Notes under the pieces: model-generated
Seen by the model: only the letters and a program-made list of their open reading frames with translations
The model's database searches: none
Told to the model about the DNA's origin: nothing
Source of the DNA: Oopsacas minuta
Taxonomy: Eukaryota; Porifera; Hexactinellida; Lyssacinosida; Leucopsacidae
Reading direction: 5' to 3'
NCBI GenBank assembly: GCA_024704765.1
Contig: JAKMXF010000305.1
Location: 100,682-164,681 of the forward strand
Length of the DNA stretch: 64,000 nucleotides
Program-made: the position numbers and the translations under genes
In this document: positions 35,733-46,469 of the stretch, piece after piece
Layout of the letters: each line of letters opens with the position of its first letter
Numbering within the stretch: the stretch's first letter is position 1

Positions 35733-37076
35733 CAGGGTGCCTCAAAATTACTGCCCTATTATAGTTCTAGCAATAAAATCGTAGAAAAAAGGAAAATATT
35801 AGCATTCATTTGGATATATATTTACCATCCAATTCGATGCAAGTTTTAACTCTTTCCGGCATTCCATCTACTAACGCTTGCAAAAAACTTGACTGTAGAG
35901 CTTCCCAGGCAGATTTGAGCTGCATTTTCAGGTCCGAAATAGTTTTTGCCGGCTCCCTCTTGTTCAGTTCTTCCTGAAGATATCCCCATAGGTTTTCAAT
36001 TGGATTTAAGTCAGGAGAGTTCCCAGGACATTGAGATTTCTCCCAATAGCTTGGTAGGTTCTCCTTGCACCAACCTTGGGTCATTTTGGCCGTGTGAGCA
36101 GGGGCACCGTCCTGCATAAAAACAACCTTTGACATGTTTGGTACCATTTTCATCTCTAAAACTGATCCATTATTTTTAGTTCTGCGAAGGGTATCCAAAC
36201 AAGACTTAGCCAGGATCTCATCTATATAGTAGGCTGTATTCACTGTCTGTTTGGGAGGGATGGAGTATAATTTCGATATAGCTCGAAAGCTCATCATCCC
36301 CCAAACCATGAATTTCCTGGAAAATTTCACCGTTTCCTGTGGCATGATATTCGAGCTATTCTTGGCCCATATCCTATCATTTTGGTGATTTGTTGGATGA
36401 AATATCTCGAAAGTTGATTCGTCAGACCAAAGGATGTTTCTCTAGTCAGCAACAGTCCAGTTTTGCTTTGCCAGACAAAAATCTAATCTGTTTTCTCTCT
36501 GTTTTACAGAGAGTTTTGGCTGTTTGGGTCGCTTATAGGGCCTAACTCCTAAATCTTTTGTTAAATAGCGATGAATGGTGTCTTTTGAGACAGGAGCACA
36601 CGTTCTGGTATTTTGTTTAGCAATACATCGCGTTGACTTGTGTCGTTTCCCAAGAGATTTTGCAATAATGATTTTGGACCGCCTTTTTAGCTTTTTGGGC
36701 CTTCCAGCCCCCTTTCTATGTTGGAGGTCTTTTGAAGAATTATACCGTGCCAACCATCTCCGAACCGTTCGGATATCCTTTCCAAGTTTGTTTGCTACAT
36801 AGTTCTGAGTAGAACCTGCGAGTAACATACCGATAGCACGATTTCTAACCTGTAATTTATTTTCATTGACATCCATATTGGGCAATAAATCCAGTCAGGG
36901 CAAAGAGAACAAAATTTTATAAATACTTATAAAATAGCAGCTATAATATTTCGAGTTGAATAACAGTTATATTTCAATTCTTCAATCACCATAACTAACG
37001 TCTATACTGTTTTAAGGTTCAGTTATAACATACTTTGTGCTATAGCGCAATAGGGCAATAATTTTGAGACACCCTG
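35733..37076 (-). mobile_element. Tc1-like element with DD37E signature, nearly intact
   Basis: The ends are CAGGGTGCCTCAAAATTAC and, in reverse complement of the right end, CAGGGTGTCTCAAAATTAT. The inverted repeat continues to about 28 bp with two differences. TA borders both ends (35731-35732 and 37077-37078). The 1,344 bp hold a single transposase frame on the - strand with one internal stop. It lies in the last DOCK intron, in the same orientation as the gene. It is the least damaged transposon in the window. Confidence 0.93.
35806..36885 (-). pseudogene. Tc1-like transposase, one in-frame TAG
   Basis: From the ATG at 36883-36885 the frame continues without shifts to a stop near 35806, about 358 codons, a normal Tc1 length. 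It is interrupted once, by TAG at about 36439-36441 just after QNWTVAD. The related codon in such proteins is usually Trp, so a single TGG-to-TAG change would explain it. Visible: two helix-turn-helix segments (GSTQNYVANKLGKDIRTVRR and the STRCIAKQNTRTCAPVSKDT region) joined by a GRPKK motif, first catalytic Asp in LWSDES, second in FMQDGAPAHTA, and Glu in SPDLNPIENLWG. There are 37 residues between the second Asp and the Glu, against 34 in classical Tc1. The DDE triad is complete. The copy probably became inactive recently. Confidence 0.92.
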
Positions 37077-37078
37077 TA

Positions 37079-37956
37079 GAGAAAACAACTTATTTCTGAC
37101 TGTATTGAATATTGTATTCAATATACACTCATTGCTAAAACTTGCAACTATATTGAATAGGCTAATTGCTATAACTAGCAACACTTTAGAGGACTTTCAT
37201 TATATACGTTATTGATTACAATAATCAAGCTAAATTGAAGTGAATTGTAACAAACTGAATTACAATTTAGAGGTTTAGATGATTATATTTAGAAGTTATC
37301 GGATGACAGTGCTATTCTCATATCAAATTGTGGGTATTAAAATTAATATTCCAACATTCTTCAGCACCTTGCACTGTAAAATAATATTGAATTAATTAAT
37401 TATACTTCAAAGACGTACAAAATTTAAGTAATTGTAGGAACTAGTTAGAACAAATTTGGTAACAGGAGTTACCAAATTTTATGCGGGCAGTATTAACCTA
37501 CGAATACGTTCCATGTAATTTATTAGAGTACCTCTACTAGCGAATTGTAAAATAAACAAGAATTATGCATACAAAATAACTAATACTGTTTAATGAGAGA
37601 GCATAATATTGTTTAATGAAATTTCCGAATGCATAAGGAAGAGTAAGACAGTGATCAAACAATTAGAGTACTCAAATAACTTAAGCCAGGCGGGCTGTAG
37701 TTTGCCCGCCCCTGAGTTAGAATGAGGACATTAACAAGTATGACAATCTGATTTCCAATACATTCTAATAAATGCAATCAAGTATCGTTGTATAGTCTTA
37801 CAATTATTGTCATGTATAATGTATGACGAACATAGAGGTTATTGATATCCTTCAACGAGTTTATTAATTTTTGATGTATCAAGAGAGGAGGTCATGAAAA
37901 TTAAACAACATTTATTCATCAAAAATATTTCAAGTCGCAGTATTTGTGGGATTGGG
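37079..37956. other. DOCK intron sequence, nothing recognised
   Basis: AT-rich. Contains an odd GC patch AGGCGGGCTGTAG/GCCCGCCCC near 37687-37713 with local self-complementarity, but no gene. Confidence 0.3.
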
Positions 37957-38069
37957 TTAATGGTGGAGTATGGTGGTATCTGTTAGAATCTGACAGAATG
38001 GTTGAATCTGGTGGAATATAACTGAATAGTGGAATCTGGTGTAATTTGACTGAATGGTGGAATCTATAA
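37957..38069. repeat. 28-bp tandem repeat, about 3.5 copies
   Basis: Units at 37986-38013, 38014-38041 and 38042-38069 share the pattern GAATNTGACTGAATGGTGGA followed by ATCTGGTG. A more diverged partial unit precedes them. The repeat keeps the reverse strand open in two frames, which explains the long - strand open frames here. They are not genes. Confidence 0.8.
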
Positions 38070-38715
38070 ATCCCACCAAACACGATGCAACTTTGCTGCA
38101 TGCAATTTTCTTTCTTAGAAAATTCAATATAAAGATGTGACATATGCATGCATAAGTTGCATAGAACAATGATGCATCGTGAATGGTGGGCTTAAGATAA
38201 GCATAGATTCGTATTGAATACAAATCTATAGATTTATTGAATATATAACAATTAAGGCTGATTGACAGGAGTTCATTATCATTCTCAGTGATTATTGAAC
38301 TAAGTATCCTTGTATATTTACCCATGTCCGATTAAAAAAATTTGAAAATCTAAGAATTCAATATAAATCATCATAAATCACAACCCCAAAAGAAGAAAAG
38401 GATTCGGTAATTTATCTGAACTGTTTAGTGGAAGCCACAAAACTTGTGTCCTATCAACCAAAGATAATCTATTAGATTTAGATAATGCCAATTTCTGCAT
38501 ACTAGTACGATTGGGATCCTAGGTCGCTACGCTACAGTTTAGTGCCTGATGATAAATCATGTACTAAAAAGGTAAAATTTTTAATACTTTTGGTCGCTAC
38601 GCGATGGAATAAACTTGGCACGTCGTGCCTTGGGTACATAATATGGCAGAAATGTTAAGATGTATTACCCATGATCATAATTACATTTCTTTTGTGGTGA
38701 CACTGGAAATGCTAT
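38070..38715. other. DOCK intron sequence with repeat debris
   Basis: AT-rich. At 38513-38640 short GC-rich palindromic pieces occur (GGTCGCTACGCTACAG, GGTCGCTACGCGATGG and GGCACGTCGTGCC), similar in style to the Helitron-like ends elsewhere. No defined element. Confidence 0.35.
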
Positions 38716-38925
38716 TTCGCTTTTGGTTAGAAATCTCGGCACTTCGTGCATCAGGTATTAAATATTGTCTGAAAGTTTTCGAACTTTCGAAACTTATATC
38801 TATATTTTTATGGTCATGATAACGCAATCTTTAATGGTGAGTTGCTTTTGGTTAGAGACATGACGTCAAGGTATTTGTCACATTGAGAGGTACCTATGAT
38901 TCTAATTTCAAACTTCTATTCCCCC
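38716..38925 (+). repeat. Dispersed repeat with CTCGGCACTTCGTGC core, copy 1
   Basis: It matches 56528-56735 in the same order: CTTTTGGTTAG against CTTTTGATTAG, CTCGGCACTTCGTGCATCAG against CTCGGCATTTCATGCGTCGG, then GACGTCA, then TTTGTCACATTGAGAGGTA against TTTGCCAGATTGAGGGGTA, and TTTCAAACTT. The element type is unknown. Confidence 0.65.
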
Positions 38926-39578
38926 TCACTCTCACTAATCTCACACACAATTAAATTTGAAAGCTGAATAACTCCGCGAGTTGTATATATTTTGTAATTA
39001 AATTGAATTACCTTAATGTTTATAAAACCCAGCATGGATAGAGAATTTTAGAATATAATCCCAACTTTCAGGTGGATAAATGAAAAGTAGTTCTAAACCC
39101 AAAGACCCATAATAATAAAAATTAACAACATTCAAGAACAAACACATTTGGAAATCTCACACTGGTCTTATACAACTGCTAAACACAAAGACATAAAAAG
39201 TGAACACCCGCCCATAAAAGAGAATATGGAGTGATTCATCGGGCCAGGGGTGTTCACTTCCTGAAGGTTTTACTGGTTTAAAAATAGTTTCATTCAAATT
39301 GTTGGATGAGTGAAAATTTATTTACTGGATAGACGAGTGGTCCAAATATCTACACTTGACAGGTTAAAAATAACAAAGTTACAAGGTACGGAATATAAAT
39401 GACGTGCAGCTCATATATTCAATTTACAAAATGGAAATATACTATTGCTTAGTTGAAAATGGTTCCTTTGGATGTGGGACACTGGCCAACGACATAGCTG
39501 ACAGCCCACTCGTCAGGTCTGGGACGAACAAGTAATAATTATGCAGGTATATAATTATATAAAAAGTAACAATATTAC
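38926..39578. other. DOCK intron sequence just after an exon
   Basis: AT-rich; nothing recognised. On the - strand it begins with the donor GTAATATTG that follows the exon at 39579. Confidence 0.35.
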
Positions 39579-39759
39579 CTTCGTTCTGAAAGGTTAAAGA
39601 CTCAATCGTTAAAGACTCTGTAAAACTCGAAGATCTTCGATTGTCCCCAGTATAGTACCTTTGCTTTAAAATAGAAAACTGACTCTCAATACGTTGATGA
39701 AAAGGATATAAAGATTCCTCGCACAACTTCCCATGTAATCGAATCCCATCTTGGCATAT
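39579..39759 (-). CDS. DOCK-family exchange factor, internal exon (end of DHR-2)
   Basis: On the - strand this block follows a clear acceptor (CGCTTCCTTCAG) and ends at a donor (GAAG|GTAATA). It starts in phase 0, matching the previous exon at 53367-53545 which ends on a codon boundary, and ends one base into a codon. It encodes 60 residues. The part GIRLHGKLCEESLYPFHQRI and the following ESQFSILKQRY match the stretch after the DHR-2 dimer region in ELMO-binding DOCK proteins (pattern G-hydrophobic-x-hydrophobic-H-x-K, then L-x-P-x-H). The remaining half is serine-rich and begins the variable tail. The full protein activates Rac. About 13.6 kb of intron separates it from the previous exon and 17.2 kb from the next. 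Confidence 0.82.
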
Positions 39760-40739
39760 CTGAAGGAAGCGAATATTGTTATTTGGGCATGGCATAAGCA
39801 CAGATCATGTGTATGTAAATAATATCGTAAAACATTATAATGCAAGAGGAATTGAATACCTGGATGCCGTTGAATGATTACAGTATCACTGTCAAGTATC
39901 GAATCATGATCAAACAGACGAAATATGGAAAATAATACATATATATTATGAAAAAACGATTACTCAGTATATGTGTATACAAGTGATTAAATGTTTGGAA
40001 ATTATATGTCAACCAAACAAACAATATACTTAACTACCATCAATCATTATGAAACTTTGCATAGTTCTAGTCCATTGCTATTCAATCGTATCTACAAAGT
40101 TACACATCTATATGGCAGTTTTCTAGAAAACCTATTTGACTTTCCGAAAATATCAATTTATACGTATAAATACAAATGTGTATGTGTAAATGTACATCTT
40201 TGTAAGTCAGAATTGATTGAAGAAACTGGAAGACCCTAAAGCTGAATTTTCATACAGCAATTATGCCTGGCTAGAATAATTTCGGGTCTTGGACGAAAAG
40301 TCACATCTATGACGATATTATGACGTCTTTGTCAGAAGCCTCAATTTTTCCTGCTCCTGAATAATGATTTTATCAGAAAAATGTGAGTAGAGGAGCGGCG
40401 GCGCTCCTAGATAATCCCTTGGATATAGGTAAAAGAGAAATTGGGCATTTGTGAAAATGTATTCGCAATATCATATTATTATCATCTGAATAATATGCAT
40501 AATGACCAAAGGGAATATACAGACAGCGCCGTTCGCTCCCGGTACTTCTTGAATGGAATCATTTGCCTCTAGGCAGCCTCACTTGAAAGACACATGCTAG
40601 CATAAGGTTTATGATTAAAAGATACTGTGATGAGTTTACTATTGTATTTTGACCAGTAATGAATAGTTTGCCGACCAGTGGCTTATAAATATATGTGGTC
40701 ACCTCATCATTTCAAGCATTCATGCCAAAATCAGCCATA
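39760..40739. other. DOCK intron sequence with a shared motif
   Basis: AT-rich. At 40213-40236 the run TTGATTGAAGAAACTGGAAG followed by ACCC recurs at 63453-63476, preceded in both places by TATG/TGTA-rich simple sequence. An 82-codon open frame at 39991-40239 ends in this repeat and is not taken as a gene. Confidence 0.4.
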
Positions 40740-41399
40740 GCTTGAGAAGGTCTGAGGTAGTCAAAAAGTAAGACAACATATAAGATGGGGACTCAAATGT
40801 AAAAAATATACCAAGTATCTAACTAAGAGGATTCGATAACCATAAGAGCGAAAGTCGATGCTTAGAGAGTCGTTGCGGTCCTCAACATAGGTGCTATAGA
40901 TCAAGAGTTATAGACCTTGGTATTGTGCGTCGGATGGGCCTAGAGAATGGGTTTGCTGTAAGACTGAGCGGGGTATACGGTCTATGTAACAACCCGATTA
41001 ATGTTAACTGGATTCCTCTACGTAGAATTACAAATTCAAAAATTGGAGAATATTAATTATATTTATCGATTGGATGTCTTGGATAGCGTAGAGGCCACTC
41101 TCCTAATAGGCAGAAAGTTTAGGGATATCTTGGAGGGGTGACATTTGATTGGCCCTACAATTGTCTAAATTTGGGCCACTCCTGGATTACAGTCCAAATC
41201 CTACTGATTGGTGAACCCCCTGGCTAGAGCACTGACAGCCAAAGATGACGAAGAAGGGGAGAAGAAAATGTTACGAAGGAAATGGCGCCAGATTCATATC
41301 GGGCGAGTTGGGAGAAATGGAAGAATCCAGGGGTGAAAAGGGTTATGCCTGAACTTCAAGAGGTATTCTCTAACAATAACAAGCGGCTATCGAGGGAGG

Positions 41400-42117
41400 T
41401 GCAACGTGAATGAGACCCATAGAATCATTACCGGTAATGCACTACAACAAGACCACATCACAAAAGAGTACCTCTACATTGGAGGCATGAGATTAACAGG
41501 CAATTAAATGAAATACTCGCTATTGACCCTCCCATTTATAGGCCCAAGTCACTCTCCTTGGGTATAAGATATAGTGTTGGTGAAAATGGAGGAGGGCAGG
41601 ATGAGAATTGTTATGGACTATCGAATGCTTAAGCCAGTGAGGAAGCGGGACGAATATAGCCTGCCAAATCCTCAATCAATATTCGTTAAACAAGGAGTAA
41701 GCAGGTTCATTTCAAGTCTGGATATTGCCTCGATCTATTGGACGAAACTAATTGCACCTGGAGATGATGAAAATACACACTTCACAATATGCGTGGGAGG
41801 TAAGAGATGCTCGTAATGCCACTCGAGCATTGTAATGCGTCAGCCACATTTAAGAGGGTCATGGATCTCACGCTGTAGCCGATACCCAACGGTCGAAAGC
41901 CATGTTGATGAGATTTTGATGTTTCCAGGGATTTTGACTCAGACATAAGTCATTTACGATGGCCCTCAAAAACCTACAGGTCACTGGATTGCAGTTATGA
42001 AAGAAATTTCAATTCGGCATTGGTTCAGTTGAATTTCTCGGGCAGCGAATTTCCCTAAATGGAAGAAGACCTGTTCTTGATGATTTGTCCCCACTTGAGC
42101 GAAATCCATTAAGCCAA
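41400..42117 (+). pseudogene. gypsy reverse transcriptase fragment
   Basis: The longest open part, 41574-41816, carries EGRMRIVMDYRMLKPVRKRD and the motif A block RFISSLDIASIYW, which holds the first catalytic Asp of reverse transcriptase. Upstream, in another frame, NETHRIITG and a tail ending in SPWV fit the usual linker before the polymerase. Downstream, after a stop, the conserved block around ASATFKRVMD and the metal-binding box are still visible. The box that is normally YVDD reads HVDE (about 41903), so the second catalytic pair is damaged. Coding similarity stops abruptly near 42117. Confidence 0.8.
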
Positions 42118-43780
42118 TTATTTTACTGTTGAATGAATGAATTATTTTAATAAGATTCAAAACAAGTACATAAATGAAATGTAAGAGTATTAATCACAGA
42201 GAAATATTTGTTAGTTGTCCAATATTATGAGCAATTCCGGTTAAATATTCATCAGCACTCTTCTGTCCCAAGTTAAAAGATAAAGTAGGTTTCTAATATT
42301 TTCGTTGATTTGCCTGTATTTTATATTCTTGGAGTAAGCCTTTATATTTCCGATATTTATTTGAGCTAATAGCGTTTCTGTACATCCTTGCTATCAAATG
42401 AGTTTTGACACAAATTCATAGATATTTGAGTGTGCTTTCCATTCGCTCTATTTAATGCTAAATGCCAAGCTTGCAGATTATTATTCGTTCAAGCTTATGG
42501 TTTACAGTTTCAATCCCGTAGTGTTAAAAATAGTCTACAAGTGCTTGCAATTCATCAGGGCATTCGTGCTTTAGATCTTGAAATGTTGAGGGATAAGTTC
42601 AACTGGTATAAAGACCAAGGCAAGAAGCTTTCGTATATATATATTTTATGATTTTCTTCAGAAGTATAAAGTTGAGATAGCCCCAAAATTAGTACCTTGT
42701 GATAAACTGCTTGGCAAAAATGGAAATAGCATCCACGGATACAGGCTGTAGGAAATTCTAATCTAATGCTGGCTATCAGTCCGCTTTCAAAATCACTTGT
42801 GACAAGCTCTGGTGATAATATCGTGGTTAGCTCATCTCCCTTGCTTTTGAGGGGTCGAATTTAATTCAAATAAATGATATGTGTTTTAGCAGGGAGTAGG
42901 CAATAAATGAGAAGAATTAGTTTATCACCTTCAAACGCATGAATGCTGAATAGTTGAAAGTATAAGTGAGGCACGCTTCTAAATGTACCATCTATACACC
43001 AATGTTTCTTTGTAGAAAACTTTATGATATTAGCTTCTGTACTAAATATATGGATTTCATTACCTGATGAAGAGTAGAGTAGAACGTTAGTACTAGCAAT
43101 TGGTTGCTAAAGGTTAACCAGCATATTCAATGTCTCCCTTGAAGTTGGAAGTATAGGGAGATTGCTTAATTTCTCTCGATACAAAGAAGAATCAATTTGA
43201 CCGAAAGAGAAAATCTTGAAGCAATAGAAGGATTAACAGAGAGCGTAGCTGCATTATCACCATATAACGTTGGTATACGAGTTAGTTGACTCCTTGCCTT
43301 CATTTTCAGGTCAGAAACTATTAATTCAATGGCCCCTAGCATCTGAATCTGGGATACAATGTTCACGGTGAGGAGTTCAAATTTGAATATTACTGTCCCC
43401 TGATCATTCATACTATAGATACAGCAATAGTAATCTCGAGTGCGACAATGCCATCGTTTCTTAGTATTGACCGACACTAATTTGTCAATCTATAAGAATG
43501 ACCTTCAAAACTTAACGCAAGACACTTTTTTGTTGTTTCGTACTGAAATGCCATTTGAAGAAATAATTTTCTTTGACATAGAAAAGGTTCCCATTTATAC
43601 GAAATTGATCTATGATACCAAATATGTATTATTTTAACACCAAAAGCACCCTTTTATTCGAGTCTCATTGTGATAACATTACACCTTGTGATATGGTTTC
43701 GCACAAGTAGGTTTTGCTCAAGTGGATTTCGCTCAAATGAGTTGCGCTCAAGTGGGGAAACCACTTCTTGAATAGATTCA
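42118..43780. other. Probable insertion splitting the gypsy element
   Basis: The gypsy coding similarity breaks off at about 42117 and resumes at about 43785, where the sequence expected directly after the polymerase appears (VQELQQF, then DNYYRYYIKNMSV). The 1.6 kb in between is more AT-rich and has none of the expected pol motifs. It may be a second element. No terminal repeats or duplication could be proven. An unassigned - strand frame lies at 43166-43477. Confidence 0.5.
43696..43755. repeat. 15-bp tandem repeat, exactly four copies
   Basis: Four consecutive 15-bp units vary around GTTTCGCTCAAGTGG, filling 60 bp. They lie at the right edge of the insertion that splits the gypsy element. 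Confidence 0.85.
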
Positions 43781-43784
43781 AAAG

Positions 43785-45355
43785 CTCTCGTGGTTCCTCA
43801 GATAAAATGAGTACAAGAGCTGCAGCAATTTCTTTGGACAGACAACTATTACAGGTACTACATTAAAAATATGTCGGTATAGCCTAGCCTATGGACAAAC
43901 AATTCTGAAAAGTGAGCCATGCCTCAGGGATAAAGATTGCAAGCTGAGAGAAATATTGACGAATGCACAGGTTAACCTGGCTCACCCATTCTGGAATAAT
44001 GATGAATAAATTGAAGCGGATGCAAGCAGTATTAGGGTCGCAGCAGTGCTATATCAGTTGGAGAGGGAAGAGGAAAAGCTAAGACTGATCGAAGTATTTC
44101 TCATCTTCTCTGAGTCAGGCAAGAAGAAATATTCAGCCTGACAACTTCAGATATGGGCTCTTGTTGCAGCACCGAGGAAATGATCCGTTTACGCAAAAGG
44201 AGCAATAGGGCTTCTCACGTATCATTCTCCGCTTCATTGTCTCACGTAGGAGAGGGAGCAAAACCACACATACAACCTAACAGTAAATAGTGAAGTGATC
44301 TTCGAGCATAGAGTTCTCTCCATGGACGGTGCTGATAATCAATACAAAGGATTAGCGAGGGTCAGAGACAGTACGAAGTAATCGTAAAGGCGTTGAGAGA
44401 GATCATTTCCATCAGGCTCAGAATAATCTAATAGATATTGTACTACTACATGGACAGGATTGTGGTAACCACTACCCTATATCAGGCGACATTACGACTG
44501 GTGCATGTACAGCACGACTTCGGGCAAGCGAAAACGATAAACTCGTTCCAGAAAAGCTTCTTACTGCCACGATGTCACATACTGTGAAAGCTTATCTTAG
44601 CGACTATCTAACCTGCCAGAAAGCAAAACGCAAATCAATCGAAAGAGCAGCGATGAGGGAAATGAGAATTGGAGAAGGATTTCCTGGTGAGGAGATATTA
44701 ATGGAAATTGTTGAAACAACCAATAGAGGGCTACAGATATTTCCTCTTCATTGGTAGGCTTGTTCACTAGATATGTCGAGGTACAGTTACTAAGAGATCA
44801 AGAGGCAAGTTCGATCCTAGCTGCATTCCAACAAGTGTAGGGATATTGCGGGATGGAATGCCGTCTATAATATAAACAGACAAAGGAGCAAACATAGATG
44901 GCCAAGCATTTCGTGAGTTCTGTGCAAAGGCTGGAATTGATAAAGGGTATACTATTCCGTATCATCCGCAAAGTGACGGAATGGAGGCCAGGTAAAGCAG
45001 GTGATAAGATGTCTCCAACTGGACCGCCAACTCGCGAAGGATCCTTGCAAGGACTTTTGAATGAAGTAATTATCCCATATTAACAGTAGTAGAATGCTAC
45101 CAGTAGAATATCTCCAGATTTACTTAATCTAAGAAGGGAACCAAGCTCTACTTTGCTAACGTGGTGCACTCTCATACAGAGGGTGAGATGAACAACCAGG
45201 GGATTATCTGGAGGCTTTACAGAAGAAATGTTCAGAGTTCGAGTATCGTGTGGGAAAAAATTAGCAAATGTTTAGGAGAAGCCAGGCACCTTGTAATAAG
45301 AAAGAAGGAAGTGAAATTAAGATTGGAAACCTGGTACAGTGAATACAGGTTATAA
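43785..45355 (+). pseudogene. gypsy RNase H and integrase fragments
   Basis: RNase H: after the connection block, LREILTNAQVNLAHPFWNN is followed by a stop and then IEADASSIRVAAVLYQLERE, where the Asp in EADAS is a catalytic residue. Integrase: a remnant of the HHCC finger ends in YLSDYLTCQKAK (about 44590-44630). The core retains DKGANIDGQAFREFCAKAGI (about 44878-44938) and YTIPYHPQSDGMEAR, the last catalytic Glu region of the integrase core being shifted or lost. A basic tail (ARHLVIRKKEVKLRLETWY) ends near 45350. Stops and shifts are frequent. All parts are on the + strand. Confidence 0.78.
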
Positions 45356-45360
45356 AAACA

Positions 45361-46469
45361 TCGTCGGTAACTAGGAAGAATTTTCTTATAACCGATAAGT
45401 AGTATATAGTAGATGCCAGTTATGAAATCACTTAATTGTAAACACATAAGGATTTAGAAACCACGTTAAATAAAAGTATTCTCATATCAAATATATATTT
45501 TATGCCGATTCTACAAACATATTAGGAAAGAGAACCAATTTGAGTACTACATAGAGAGTTCTTATACCGGCATAATACATACAGGACTATATACTAACCG
45601 TTTTCTAGTATGATGTTCTTATATCCGGCATGTTCTTATTACCAGTAAAAATATGATATTAAGGTGAATCCAATGTACGTATTTTTAAGGTTGAATTCAA
45701 AGGGGATATTTTGAAATTAATTTACAAGCGAATGAATAAGAAACATGTATGTCAAATCTTACACAATTACTATGGTAGAATGCATTTTATCTACGGATCT
45801 CTCATGTTTTGATGTTTAGAATTAATTCATTATCAATTTATGGAAAGTAATTAATTTTTGGTCCTATTGTTGTAATACAGGGTTTTGATTTATGAATTTC
45901 CAAAGGAAAAGATGGAATGATAATGGTAAACTATAAATGTCTTAATTTCGTTTATCTCCCATGATGTATGGAAACAGTAAATTGCATTGCCCTATGTAAA
46001 AGCTAAATTATTTTGATTTCCGAAACACATGTCCATGGTCCAAACATTTCCTAAATTGATTATGTCTAGGGGCTCCTTAAGATGCCTATAATTATATATG
46101 CTAGTATGATCACTTTCAAATCACTTTAAAATTTAACTTGCAATCCAATTCAGGGTACATTGGTGAGTTCAAAGTGCACATAAATTTGATAAATCTGGAA
46201 TGACACAACAAAATTAATAAAGCAAAATCTAGTATTTAGGGGAATAACACAGGTCCACAAAAACATATTCCTATCTCTTGGCTCAGATTGTTGGAGTGTT
46301 TTTGGGGTATATCGGGGTAGCTGTCTCCAATATACTATTAGCTTTGCTGAATTGGATCTAGTTTCTAGATATCACACAACCTTAAATTTTAAGGTAATAC
46401 TACAAATATTATCGGTTTGTATGTTTATATAAGCATCAACAACTATTTGTTCACAACATAGAACCTTTT
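45361..46469. other. DOCK intron sequence, nothing certain
   Basis: AT-rich, possibly including the 3' end of the gypsy element. The patch 45400-45650 has several CGGTAA/TTACCG-like short inverted pieces. No LTR pair was found. Confidence 0.3.

Larger units (their letters stand above)
40740..45360 (+). mobile_element. Degenerate Ty3/gypsy retrotransposon, no LTRs identified
   Basis: The region holds, in order, a possible protease-like fragment (about 41060-41140), reverse transcriptase (41400-42117), an unrelated insertion (about 42118-43780), RNase H (about 43790-44230) and integrase with its zinc-finger region (about 44560-45355). This gag-pol order is that of Ty3/gypsy elements. Many stops and shifts run through all parts and no envelope-like frame is seen. 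Long terminal repeats could not be recognised, so both limits are approximate. It lies within the DOCK intron between 39759 and 53367, antisense to the gene. Confidence 0.8.

Noticed and set aside
37919-38325. Two long - strand open frames
   Set aside because: Explained by the 28-bp tandem repeat and AT-rich flank.
45361-45700. Possible 3' LTR of the gypsy element
   Set aside because: No matching copy was found upstream of 40740 and no TG...CA boundaries could be paired.
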